A DNA stretch of 64,000 bases from Methanoplanus endosymbiosus. Its GTDB lineage: Archaea; Halobacteriota; Methanomicrobia; Methanomicrobiales; Methanomicrobiaceae. The stretch is from contig NZ_CP096115.1 of NCBI RefSeq assembly GCF_024662215.1, positions 3,099,022 to 3,163,021 on the forward strand. The letters run 5' to 3'. Positions within the stretch are counted from its first letter, which is position 1, and the number at the start of each line of letters is the position of its first letter. The notes under the pieces were generated by a model, which saw only the letters and a program-made list of their open reading frames with translations, was not told where the DNA came from and ran no database searches. A program made the translations under genes and the position numbers. Positions 45,824-53,988 of this stretch are shown one piece after another.

Positions 45824-46132
45824 TACTTTCAGTGTCTGTTTAATTCATATCCAACCGGTACCAGAAAAGGTAACTATGTTTGCCTTAGATTATGTTCTCA
45901 TCCGGAAATTGGCACATTTAATAACGGGCAATCATACGCCGGAGTTTTGCCGGAAACATCATCCCGGCACAGACTCTTAAACTGATAACTTAATGCCCTG
46001 CCACATCAAATCTAAACCAGTGATAATCCGGACTGCATCTGCCGGTTGTGATAGCTGTGATAACCGGTATAACCGCGGCAACCGTGATAACCGGGAAGTA
46101 ATTATAAAGAAAATCACCGGGGATTTTAGTTT
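45824..46132. other. Intergenic region before the beta-lactamase-fold gene
   Basis: No gene is supported. The last 100 bases contain three imperfect GTGATAACCGG repeats (about 46050-46100) before the MBL-fold start. Confidence 0.45.
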
Positions 46133-47002
46133 ATGAAGCTTACAGTATTATGCGACAACAATACAATAATCGACCTCTACCTGACAGGGGAGCCGGCCCT
46201 CTCCTTTTTTATTGAGGACTGCGGGAAGAACATCCTCTTTGATACAGGCTACTCTGATGTTTTTATTAAAAATGCAGAGGAACTTGGAATCTCTCTATTA
46301 TCTGTGGACTACATCGTCTTCTCACACAACCATAACGACCATACCGGCGGATTTGTCTTCCTAAAGGAGATGTATGAGAATGCAGCCGCTGCCGGTATCT
46401 CCTGTAAAAGGCCGGTTATCATCGCACACCCTGAAATATTCCGTAAAACTACGCTGGAGGGTTTTGGGGATATCGGTTCTCCACTGACTGAAGAAGAGGT
46501 CATCACATTTGCAGATATAATGCTCTCCTGTGACCCTGTAGAAATTACAGAAAATATTACATTCATCGGTGAAATTACAGAAAATATTACATTCATCGGT
46601 GAAATTACAGAAAAAGTCTCGTTTGAGCCTCCATGTGATATTGGAGTGTATAAAGACTCTGCCGGTAATTTAGTGCCGGACTATCAGGATGACGATACAG
46701 CTCTGTTTTATTCCGGTGAGAATGGTCTTGTGGTAATTACGGGATGTTCGCATAAAGGGATCTGCTCAATTGTGAAACAGGCTGTAAAGATCTCCGGCAG
46801 AAGTGATCTCCAGGATATTATCGGCGGATTTCACCTTCTTGGTGCTGACCAGAAGAGGCTTGAGAGTACCGGGGAGTACTTTGCCGGCTTTGCTATGAAG
46901 TGTATTCACCCGTGCCACTGCACTGACCTTTCAGCCAAGATTGCTCTTGCAGGGTATGTACCGGTTGAAGAAATTGGTTCGGGGTCTGTTCTGGAATATT
47001 GA
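46133..47002 (+). CDS. Metallo-beta-lactamase-fold hydrolase (COG1237-like)
   Basis: 289 residues. The metal site is clear: 'SHNHNDHTGG' (His65, His67, Asp69, His70), 'GCSHKGI' in the middle, and 'GGFHLLGAD' late. This matches the COG1237 group, which includes the archaeal enzyme proposed to act as 7,8-dihydropterin-6-methyl-4-(beta-D-ribofuranosyl)aminobenzene-5'-phosphate synthase in methanopterin synthesis. Other members have unknown roles, so the assignment is tentative. An unusual feature is a perfect 30-bp tandem duplication that repeats 'EITENITFIG'. It sits in the loop region between the metal motifs and keeps the frame. Confidence 0.8.
   Translation: MKLTVLCDNNTIIDLYLTGEPALSFFIEDCGKNILFDTGYSDVFIKNAEELGISLLSVDYIVFSHNHNDHTGGFVFLKEMYENAAAAGISCKRPVIIAHPEIFRKTTLEGFGDIGSPLTEEEVITFADIMLSCDPVEITENITFIGEITENITFIGEITEKVSFEPPCDIGVYKDSAGNLVPDYQDDDTALFYSGENGLVVITGCSHKGICSIVKQAVKISGRSDLQDIIGGFHLLGADQKRLESTGEYFAGFAMKCIHPCHCTDLSAKIALAGYVPVEEIGSGSVLEY
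46541..46614 (+). repeat. 30-bp perfect tandem repeat in the MBL gene
   Basis: Two identical 30-base units (46541-46570 and 46571-46600) are followed by 14 bases of a third. They add ten residues per unit in frame. Confidence 0.95.
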
Positions 47003-47162
47003 TATTGTGGGTAAATGAAGCTTTCCGGGAGAACATCAGCATTTTCTGATTATATTCAGTATTTAAACCGTCACTGACAAAGGTTGATGCTGCCGGAGAT
47101 ATTATTTACTATCTGTCTTCTTATAAGAGATATAAGTCATATAACTCTGATAGATGTTAAGA

Positions 47163-47376
47163 CCGGAACAATAACCGGAAAGGGCCGGAAAAGTTATTCC
47201 TAAGAATATCCGGGATTATGTCTGAGACCGGAAACATTGGTTCTCATTTCCTGCATAACGATAGACTAAAACTTCAGATAAGGCCTCCTGATGAAACTGA
47301 TGCAGGACTTTTTAGTGCATATGCAGGTGAAAAAACGCCGGCAAAGGAATGGCTCTTAGAAGAAGATGAAACATAA
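47163..47376 (+). pseudogene. AbrB-type antitoxin relic, second copy
   Basis: The start 'TGTITGKGR' can be read, and after frameshifts the C-terminal tail is seen as 'LRPPDETDAGLFSAYAGE' then 'KTPAKEWLLEEDET'. This is a typical AbrB-antitoxin end. It is more complete at the 3' side than the copy at 33.3 kb. Confidence 0.6.
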
Positions 47377-47477
47377 GTCCGGCCGGTCTGATGATGTTCT
47401 TAAATGTTTATTTTTTGTGACATTTTGCACTGCGGAAATGAAAACTATTATCAGAGAACAGATGATAATATGGGAAT

Positions 47478-47711
47478 ATATCAAAGACGCTGATCATCAC
47501 AGATGAGGCATATGATCGCCTTATTAACTGGAAAAAAAGTGATGATGAGAGTCTTTCAAGTGTGATTTTAAGGGCCATTCCAAAAATCAGAACTCCGGAA
47601 GAATTAGATGAGTTACTTTCCCGGATAGGTTCTCTTTCAGATGAAGACGCTGATATAATGACAAAAGCTGTTGAAGAGGAATGAATGATTATTCCTGACC
47701 ATTTTGGCTAA
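47478..47711 (+). pseudogene. vapB copy with a lost start codon plus an eight-codon vapC stub
   Basis: 47481-47684 is almost identical to the intact vapB at 33838, but the ATG is ATA. The antitoxin frame is otherwise open to its stop. The following vapC begins 'MIIPDHFG' and stops (47685-47711); about 130 codons have been deleted. The block upstream is also duplicated (33.77 kb and 47.41 kb). Confidence 0.85.
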
Positions 47712-47734
47712 AAGAGTTTAGGATGATCATTTAC

Positions 47735-48050
47735 AATATGTTTTTAGTGCCGGTCTGATGGTCTGTATTATAACCGGTTTTATTGAGTGCATTACATCAG
47801 GGTAAGATAATACAGGTAATTTTGGCATAAATCAGGCTGTTATTTCTACAGTTTCTTCGTAGATTGATTGCGGAACTGGCCCGCTCAGGTTTCTTTTAGC
47901 TCTCCGGATAACCTTTTGCGGCGTCTTTTATATTTTCGGGTGCTTTTGGTTCTGGTTTTTCCTATGAGTTATGAGAGCCTGGAAGTGACGGATATTCTGT
48001 TACAAAGATTTTAATCTTCGTCTTCTTCGTGTGATAATTCTGAATTTCAT
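47735..48050 (-). pseudogene. Decayed hicBA toxin-antitoxin copy 2
   Basis: The old hicB ATG is at 48050 ('MKFRII'), with broken frames through 'EYPSLPGSH' and 'KDAAKGYPES'. The hicA ATG is at 47828 ('MPKLPVLSYPDV') and is then frameshifted. This copy preserves the uninterrupted sequence into which a MITE was inserted in copy 3. Confidence 0.75.
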
Positions 48051-48467
48051 TATATATCTGATAGTCCTCTTTTACTTTTAGGCAGTTTGTGATTTAGGGT
48101 CTGGTTTTTTTGGCATGTGTAACCGGCACATTTTCTCTGTAAATGTATTATTATGACTTATAAGATAATGAATTTCTTATGCAGACATTACTTTCCGGAG
48201 GTTTGTGTGGTTTTGGCAACATTAAACCGGCACTTAGAGGGGGCTTTTTCCGGCTATATTACCCATATAAAAATAGTTCACCTAATTGAGAGGAAGCCGC
48301 ATTTCAGAATTATTGAAAGATTATAGCTGCGGGGAGTTTGCCACAGGCTGTGGCAGATCCATAAATAATATATGCTGCATTGTTGAATAACCAATGTTCC
48401 ATGGGTTTCCTCCAAAAACTAAAAGGTGGTGGTTATGATTATATATGATGCAGATTGATCTTATATC
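48051..48467. other. Spacer before vapBC
   Basis: The first ~190 bases repeat the TA-flank sequence found at 34.74-34.88 kb. TTATATAT at 48439-48446 is about 25 bases before the vapB ATG, so the vapBC message may be leaderless. Confidence 0.5.
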
Positions 48468-48677
48468 ATGAGTTCTAAAAGTATCAATATCTCCGAAGAG
48501 GCCTATGAAAGGCTCAACAGCTGGAAAAAGAGCAATGATGAAAGTTTTACTGATGTGATTATCAGAGTTCTGCCACAAAAAAGGAACTTATCTGAGATTC
48601 TTGAGTGTCTGGAACCTATTGATGAAGAAACAGCTGAAGAAATGAAAAAAGCCATAGATGATGAAGACAGTGCTTAA
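48468..48677 (+). CDS. vapB: VapB-type antitoxin (DUF217 family)
   Basis: 69 residues: 'INISEEAYERLNSWKKSNDE' followed by 'TDVIIRVLPQKR' and an acidic tail ('IDEETAEEMKKAIDDED'). It is clearly a paralogue of the antitoxin at 33.8 kb, but diverged at about half of its positions, so the two pairs are probably insulated from each other. The toxin ATG follows the stop directly. A TATA box about 25 bases upstream of the ATG suggests a leaderless transcript. Confidence 0.85.
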   Translation: MSSKSINISEEAYERLNSWKKSNDESFTDVIIRVLPQKRNLSEILECLEPIDEETAEEMKKAIDDEDSA

Positions 48678-49073
48678 ATGATAATTCTCGACAGCACTTT
48701 CATAATTGATCTTTTAGCCGGAAAAAAGGATGCTATCGAATTTTTAAGGGAAAAAGAAGCAGAAGATGTGATTATAACAACGACTTTTGTTAATATTTTA
48801 GAACTTCATAAGGGTGCCTTCAGGTCACGAAACACCCAAAAAGAGATTGATAAGATTAATCTGTTTATAGATAAATTCGATTACCTCGGCTTTTCTCCGG
48901 AAGTTAATCTTATATTTGGAAAGATATCTGCTTATCTTAAGAGTTGTGGAAAGCCGGCAGGACAATTTGATGAGCTTATAGCAAGCATCGCATTACTTCA
49001 TAATGCTCATGTTGTTACAAATAATACAAAGGATTTCTCAAAGATTCCGGGCTTAAAAATAATTAAACACTAA
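48678..49073 (+). CDS. vapC: VapC toxin, PIN-domain ribonuclease
   Basis: 131 residues. The PIN acidic residues are present: Asp5 in 'IILDSTFIID', Glu in 'VNILELHKGAF', Asp in 'GQFDELIASI' and Asp in 'TNNTKDFSKI'. The toxin is probably an active endoribonuclease kept in check by the VapB in front. The next feature downstream is a decayed hicBA copy. Confidence 0.88.
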   Translation: MIILDSTFIIDLLAGKKDAIEFLREKEAEDVIITTTFVNILELHKGAFRSRNTQKEIDKINLFIDKFDYLGFSPEVNLIFGKISAYLKSCGKPAGQFDELIASIALLHNAHVVTNNTKDFSKIPGLKIIKH

Positions 49074-49175
49074 AAAAATCTAATATCTCTTTGATGGCTG
49101 ACTTTTGTCACTGTCGTAATAAAGTGCCCAAAAATCCGGGAAAAATCAAAAAAATATCATGTTAATGTGGCTGCC

Positions 49176-49723
49176 GGTCTGATGGTCTATATTATAACCG
49201 GTTTTATTGAGTGCATTACATCAGGGTAAGATAATACAGGTAATTTTGGCATAAATCAGGCTGTTATTTCTACAGTTTCTTCGTAGATTGATTGCGAAAC
49301 TGGCCCGCTCAGGTTTCTTTTAGCTCTCCGGATAACCTTTTGCGGCGTCTTTTATCCTAAGTTTGACAGTTCATGTATTTCCACCTATTTGTGGCAAAAA
49401 AGAATTTGACAGTTACATACTTTTGCAGAATAATCTATCAAAATCTCCTTAATTTGAGCTTAGATTTAATGTGACATGAACATTCTAAAAATAAAACTCC
49501 CATTTTACCCTTAAATTTGGTCAACTGTCAAATTCAATTCCGGCTTTTTTGGATATTTTGGGATTTAAAATGCCTTTATAGGTCAAGTGTCAAACTTGGG
49601 TTTTATATTTTCGGGTGCTTTTGGTTCTGGTTTTTCCTATGAGTTATGAGAGCCTGGAAGTGACGGATATTCTGCTACAAAGTTTCCATCTTCGTCTTCT
49701 TCTATGATGACTCTGAATTTCAT
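49176..49723 (-). pseudogene. Decayed hicBA toxin-antitoxin copy 3, interrupted by a MITE
   Basis: The hicB ATG is at 49723; the frame reads 'MKFRVIIEEDEDGNFVAEYP' and 'SLPGSHNS', then hits a stop. The rest ('PENIK' / 'DAAKGYPES') is split by a 245-bp insertion at 49356-49600. The hicA start and broken frame lie at about 49176-49256. Confidence 0.8.
49356..49600. mobile_element. MITE-like non-coding insertion, 245 bp
   Basis: It is flanked by a direct 6-bp duplication TTTTAT (49350-49355 and 49601-49606). The related copy 2 has one TTTTAT at the same spot (47926-47931) and no insert, so the boundaries are exact. The ends form imperfect inverted repeats (CCTAAGTTTGACAGTTCA and its partner CCCAAGTTTGACACTTGA; 15 of 18 match). 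A perfect 12-bp inner pair AATTTGACAGTT / AACTGTCAAATT is at 49403-49414 and 49523-49534. There is no coding potential. Movement must depend on a transposase supplied elsewhere; the inverted repeats differ from those of the insertion sequence at 23.3 kb. Confidence 0.88.
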
Positions 49724-49894
49724 TATATCTCCAATACTCCTCTTTTACTTTTAGGCAGTGTGCGTTTTAGAGTATAATTTTTCCGGCAATGTATTACTAT
49801 GGTTCCTGCGATAATAAATTTCTTATGCGGGCATTATTGCCTGAAGTTTGAGCGGGTGGGTTAAATTAAATCGGCATTGAAAGTTATTTCATGA

Positions 49895-50125
49895 TTAATG
49901 CTTTTTTAGAAGATTATTAAATTCCTCAACAGTAAGGCCGGCATCTTTTATGAGTTCTCTTTCAGTACCTTTTGAGACCGGATTGTGATTTGGAATAATC
50001 AGGATTTCTTCTCCTTTAGACATAACTACGTGGCTCCCTCTCTGTCTCTCAATCTCATACCCTATTTTGGAGAATACTTTAATCATATCCTTTGCAGAAA
50101 CAGGAAGAAGACGTTTGTTTGTCAT
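49895..50125 (-). CDS. hicA: HicA toxin
   Basis: 76 residues: 'LLPVSAKDMIKVFSKIGYEI', then 'ERQRGSHVVMSKGEE' with the catalytic His of the dsRNA-binding fold, then 'LIIPNHNPVSKGTERELI'. It looks intact and should be an mRNA interferase. Its ATG overlaps the stop of hicB by 4 bases, and hicB is upstream in this operon. Confidence 0.9.
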   Translation of the reverse strand: MTNKRLLPVSAKDMIKVFSKIGYEIERQRGSHVVMSKGEEILIIPNHNPVSKGTERELIKDAGLTVEEFNNLLKKH

Positions 50126-50334
50126 ACGGCAATATCAACGACAGTGGTCTTTGGCTGGTTAATCAGTTTTCTGGCTTTATCATTTGCTACTTCAAGATAA
50201 AGATCAATTGCCTCGTGGATATTTTGCAGTGCTTCTTCCTTTGTGCTTCCCTGTGAATGACATCCCTTCAGGGCAGGACAATGAACGGAATATGTGCCAT
50301 CTTCTTCTTCTTCAAGAACTATTTCGAGTTTCAC
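50122..50334 (-). CDS. hicB: HicB antitoxin
   Basis: 70 residues of the short HicB type: 'LEIVLEEEEDGTYSVHCPAL', 'KGCHSQGSTKEEALQNIHEA' and 'IDLYLEVANDKARKL'. It is the first gene of an antitoxin-toxin operon with an ATGA overlap. It has diverged well away from the decayed hicB copies around it, so it belongs to another lineage. Confidence 0.9.
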   Translation of the reverse strand: MKLEIVLEEEEDGTYSVHCPALKGCHSQGSTKEEALQNIHEAIDLYLEVANDKARKLINQPKTTVVDIAV

Positions 50335-50825
50335 TTTGATTCACCTTTATTCGTATGTGATTTTAGAAGTAATATACTTACTGCCCTTACTGAATTCCAA
50401 TGTTAATGAAGGATTTTAGTCGTAATAATTGGAAATTTTTGACAGGCATTGTCATATAGCTGCCTTTATGGGAGGATTGTTGTGATGAGGTTACAACCTG
50501 GATTCCTGCGAATTTGTATCTGGCAATATTAAAAATGGCTGAATATCTGCCTAAATTAGAAATAAAGCGAATTTCATTAATGAATAAAATCTTCCCCGTT
50601 AGGAAACATTACAAAAAATAACTTGATTGTTTATTTCAAAAATACACCCAATATGCCTGCCTAATAGTAATTACGCACAAATTGGGTCATATTTTACTTG
50701 TCGTAGTTACGTGTCTCCGGGAATCCAGGTTCTAATTCTCCGGATGAAAAGTCTAATCTCTATATATCTCTATAATAGCAACATAAATTTCAGGGGGCCG
50801 CTTTTAATTTCTTTGTGGTTTGAAT
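50335..50825. other. Intergenic region between hicBA and the nuclease operon, no gene seen
   Basis: About 490 bases, A/T-rich, without a supported frame. It must carry the divergent hicBA promoter near 50350-50400 (TATACTTAC at about 50371). Confidence 0.45.
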
Positions 50826-50964
50826 TCATCCGGAAGAAATACTGTTTCTGATCTAATCAGATCTGATCTTATCTTTTAAAGAATTAATGCAGGCGCATCT
50901 ATTTTTTGTAGAATATATTCTGCGATAGCGCTTAATCTGCCGCTTTTAAACTATTCTTTCATAA
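50826..50964 (+). promoter_or_regulatory. Upstream control region of the XRE-nuclease operon
   Basis: It contains the perfect palindrome AGAATATATTCT (50910-50921), 44 bases before the XRE ATG. It overlaps the only good TATA-like sequence, so a bound dimer would block the promoter. Upstream is the repetitive TCTGATCTAATCAGATCTGA (about 50847-50870). A related copy lies at 41.6 kb. Confidence 0.6.
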
Positions 50965-51234
50965 ATGGATGAAATTCTGATTTTTGGGGAACTTGTAAAG
51001 GATATCCGGCTCAGGAAGGGACTGTCTCAGGAGAAGCTTGCTGAAAAAACCAGTCTTGACAGGACGTTTATCAGCCTTATTGAAACCGGAAAGAGCAGCC
51101 CGACTCTTCTTACTATTCTGAAAATTTCCGGAGCCTTTGGTCTTGCACCCTCTGAACTGATGCTTGAGTTTGAGAAGAGACTCGGAGAGGCAGAAGAGAA
51201 TAAACCGGAAAAAACTCCGGGGGGAAAGGTTTGA
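50965..51234 (+). CDS. XRE-family regulator, controller-protein-like
   Basis: 89 residues with a canonical Cro/C1 helix-turn-helix: 'LVKDIRLRKGLSQEKLAEKT', 'DRTFISLIETGKSSPTLLTI'. Its size and its position as first gene before a nuclease resemble the controller (C) proteins of type II restriction systems. The stop overlaps the next gene's start by 4 bases. It most likely binds the palindromic element in front of its own gene and so times expression of the nucleases. Confidence 0.85.
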   Translation: MDEILIFGELVKDIRLRKGLSQEKLAEKTSLDRTFISLIETGKSSPTLLTILKISGAFGLAPSELMLEFEKRLGEAEENKPEKTPGGKV

Positions 51235-52187
51235 CTCTTTCTTCAGCTGAACCTGATTATCTCTCAGAGAACTGGTGTGGCTTAAAGTGGTCATCTTGGG
51301 TTAAGCATAAAAATTTCAGAAATGATTCCGCTCACCTGCCGAAATTTCCCGGATTATACAGGGTTCGTGTCATTGATGGTGATTCTCTGGTCTATATCGG
51401 TCAGACCGGAAGAACTGTAAGAAAGAGGCAGAGTGAGCTTATTGTTTACTTAAAAGATCCCGAAAAGATGCCATTTAATGATCCGCACACTGCTGCACCC
51501 AATCTATGGGCATGGGCAGATGCTGAAGGTTTTGAGTTTGAGTCATCCGGAGCCTTTTTTGAAGGGACAAAGCAGGACCGGGAAGGCATGGAGGCATATC
51601 TTTTATGGCAGTACAGGCTCGAATCCGGAAATTCAACTCAGTGCAATTTTGGAAGATTTCATGAGGATTATCTAAAATCCCGGAATAAGTCATCCGGATT
51701 TCGGGGTGGTAAACTCACTGGAGGTGAGAAGAACGCTGCCGGAGGGCCATCTGCACCGCCGCTCCGGCTTAAGGCGGATGGAATGCCGGCAGATCCGGAC
51801 TGGATGAATCTGTCATGGAGTGAGCCTGAAATTCTGAACAAAGAGAATCTGAAAGAAATTCCCGGAGAACCTGCATTATACCGTATTATGAACAGAAAAT
51901 GTAGTGATGTTTTATACATCGGGCAGACTAAAAATGCACGGGCAAGGCTTACTACGCATTCAAAATATGACTGGGAGGAAGAGGTATTATTTTCTGTTTA
52001 TCTCTTACCGGGTGTTTCTGATAGTGATTCTGCTTCTGACCCGGATATTGGTTCAGTCCTCTCAGATTTCCCGACAAACAAATCAGTTCTCCTATACACT
52101 CATCAGTTAAAAGAGCTTGAAAACGATCTTATCGGTGCCTATTACGGTCATTTCCGGAGAGTTCCGAAGTTTCAGATTAGGAAATGA
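51231..52187 (+). CDS. Protein with two GIY-YIG-like nuclease domains
   Basis: 318 residues. The first domain has 'PGLYRVRVIDGDSLVYIGQT' (41-59), Arg residues after it, and 'GMEAYLLWQYR' with the likely catalytic Glu121. The second has 'EPALYRIM' (213-220), 'VLYIGQTKNARARL' (227-240) and a late Glu/Asn pair ('ELENDLIGAYYGHF'). The linker is Gly/Ser/Pro-rich. Both copies keep the Tyr-Tyr and Arg residues of the fold, so both may cut or one may only bind. The pattern matches GIY-YIG enzymes of restriction systems. It is the second gene of the XRE operon, and no methylase gene is adjacent. Confidence 0.8.
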   Translation: MTLSSAEPDYLSENWCGLKWSSWVKHKNFRNDSAHLPKFPGLYRVRVIDGDSLVYIGQTGRTVRKRQSELIVYLKDPEKMPFNDPHTAAPNLWAWADAEGFEFESSGAFFEGTKQDREGMEAYLLWQYRLESGNSTQCNFGRFHEDYLKSRNKSSGFRGGKLTGGEKNAAGGPSAPPLRLKADGMPADPDWMNLSWSEPEILNKENLKEIPGEPALYRIMNRKCSDVLYIGQTKNARARLTTHSKYDWEEEVLFSVYLLPGVSDSDSASDPDIGSVLSDFPTNKSVLLYTHQLKELENDLIGAYYGHFRRVPKFQIRK

Positions 52188-52289
52188 TTGATAATAAATT
52201 CAGTAAAGAAAGAAAGAAAGCTTAAATGATATAAGTCTGATTCACTCACCAAAAATTATACCATCTCTAAAACAAATTACTCTTTATCA

Positions 52290-53480
52290 ATGGCAATGGA
52301 AATAGATATCTCCGAACTTGCTAAGATTAACTCAATAATCGAGCATGACCGGACAGATGCAACATACAAATATGCACTTCTCCGGGCTGTGGTCGATACC
52401 TGCCAGAAGAACAGGAATCTTGTTATAGCAAATGCAACTGGTGATTATCCGGAAAACTCCTGTGAAGAAATCAACTGTGATGAGGTAACAATCCCGATTG
52501 GAATTATTATTGAGAAATGGATCTTCTATTATTACCCCTTAATCGAGAGTGAAACATTCATCCCGCAGAAGAGGGGAGAACCGGACGGAAAACATGCCCT
52601 TCTTTTCAGACCGCAGTTTGAAAAACTTACAGACTATTATCAGTGTAAAGGTGGCCTTTCAGCTTTTTACAGAGATTACAGTGCCGGAAACATCCCGGAT
52701 GAGATTTTCCCGGTATTCTTAAGCCTGGTAAAGGACATCAGAAAAACAATCGCAGATCAGCCTATGAAATACCTCGGCAGGTCATACAGCAATGAATATT
52801 ACTCGGTATTCACACCTGTAAGGCCTCTTCCGGCAATAAAAAAAGAGCATGCAAAGGACAGGAGCCGGCTTGTCCGGTCGGGGGGCTGTTTCACGATGTC
52901 AGCCGGACTTGCTGCCGTCTTTGAGTACTTCGGTGCATTCATCTCCGGAGAAGAGGGCCTTTTGAAAAAATGGGCTTCCTTTTCTTCTGCTCAGGATAAA
53001 AGCGGACTTGTCAATGAAGCGGTGGTCCTTGAAGTGCTGACAGTATCGCCGGAGACTGAAAGGGCAGTACATGAGGCTAAAAATACATATAATTCTCTCT
53101 TTGAAAACGGATATAAGCCTGAGTGTGTCTGGTCCGGAAAAGTGATCCCTGATACTGAATCAATGGCGGTGGACCACATGGTCCCGTTCTCTGTCTGGAA
53201 GAACAACGACCTGTGGAATCTTCTTCCGGCTTTAAACTCTGTAAACTCCAGGAAAAGTGACAGAATACCGTCTCCGGCACTCATTGAGAGGAGGTCAGAT
53301 GCAATAACCGGCTATTGGGATATTCTCCATGAGAACTACCCTGTCCGGTTTGAAAAGGAAATATCAGTCTCCCTGATGAGAAATTCCGGGTCTGACCGGA
53401 TGGACGATTGTGTAACTGCCCTTGCTGATACCTGTGAGTATCTTACAGAAATAAGAGGGTTTGAGGTCTTTGAAGGATAA
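52290..53480 (+). CDS. HNH endonuclease-like protein
   Basis: 396 residues. The HNH module is at about 279-325: 'ECVWSGKVI', 'VDHMVPFSVWKNNDLWNLLP' (Asp295-His296, Asn310) and 'NSVNSRKSDR'. This is the His-Asn-type metal-binding nuclease seen in restriction-associated HNH proteins. The N-terminal ~270 residues are a helical domain that is also found, as a fragment, 0.8 kb downstream. The gene starts 102 bases after the GIY-YIG gene on the same strand and probably shares its promoter. It is possibly the second nuclease of the same system or a partner that recognises DNA. Confidence 0.8.
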   Translation: MAMEIDISELAKINSIIEHDRTDATYKYALLRAVVDTCQKNRNLVIANATGDYPENSCEEINCDEVTIPIGIIIEKWIFYYYPLIESETFIPQKRGEPDGKHALLFRPQFEKLTDYYQCKGGLSAFYRDYSAGNIPDEIFPVFLSLVKDIRKTIADQPMKYLGRSYSNEYYSVFTPVRPLPAIKKEHAKDRSRLVRSGGCFTMSAGLAAVFEYFGAFISGEEGLLKKWASFSSAQDKSGLVNEAVVLEVLTVSPETERAVHEAKNTYNSLFENGYKPECVWSGKVIPDTESMAVDHMVPFSVWKNNDLWNLLPALNSVNSRKSDRIPSPALIERRSDAITGYWDILHENYPVRFEKEISVSLMRNSGSDRMDDCVTALADTCEYLTEIRGFEVFEG

Positions 53481-53577
53481 TCCGGTGATCTCCGGATATA
53501 TGCTAAAATAGCAGTGAACCCGGAGAACCGGTAAAATTAAACTGGCATTGATAATAATGCATAAAAAAAGGTTTTTT

Positions 53578-53988
53578 TTAGTGATTGATTACTTCAATGG
53601 CGGGAATTCTTGAAAAATCTTTTGTGTTGTTTGTTACAAGTCTTGCACCATTATATATTGTAATTGCTGCTATTAATTCATCAAATCTTCCGATTGGTGT
53701 TCCGTTTTTTTCAAGTCTTGCAGACAAATCACCATACTCAGAATAATATTTTTCATTAAATTTCAGAACCGGGATTATTTTTAGCATGTCATTAATATAA
53801 TTCAGTGATTTCTCTATATTTTCAGATTTGTAAGCACCTTTGTATATTTCAAAGACATTAACAAAAGTTGTTGCAAATGGTTCATTACTGTCTAAAACCT
53901 CCTGGAAGAAACGATTTGCTTTTATTTTTTTAGGATTATTGTGACTTTTCATAAAGTCAATTAAAAAGGTTGAGTCAAAAATAATCAT
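53578..53988 (-). CDS. vapC: VapC toxin, PIN-domain ribonuclease
   Basis: 136 residues with the four PIN acids: Asp5 ('IIFDSTFLID'), Glu ('VNVFEIYKGAY'), Asp ('GRFDELIAAI') and Asp ('TNNTKDFSRI'). It is closest to the VapC at 34.0 kb. It follows its vapB directly on the minus strand and converges on the HNH gene. Confidence 0.88.
   Translation of the reverse strand: MIIFDSTFLIDFMKSHNNPKKIKANRFFQEVLDSNEPFATTFVNVFEIYKGAYKSENIEKSLNYINDMLKIIPVLKFNEKYYSEYGDLSARLEKNGTPIGRFDELIAAITIYNGARLVTNNTKDFSRIPAIEVINH

Noticed and set aside
48321..48578. 85-codon minus-strand frame overlapping vapB
   Set aside because: It is antisense to the start of vapB, which is supported by family similarity and a promoter.
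33770..50334. Repeated sequence blocks as a CRISPR array
   Set aside because: The repeats are hundreds of bases long, irregularly spaced and read as toxin-antitoxin relics; no short regularly spaced repeats are present.
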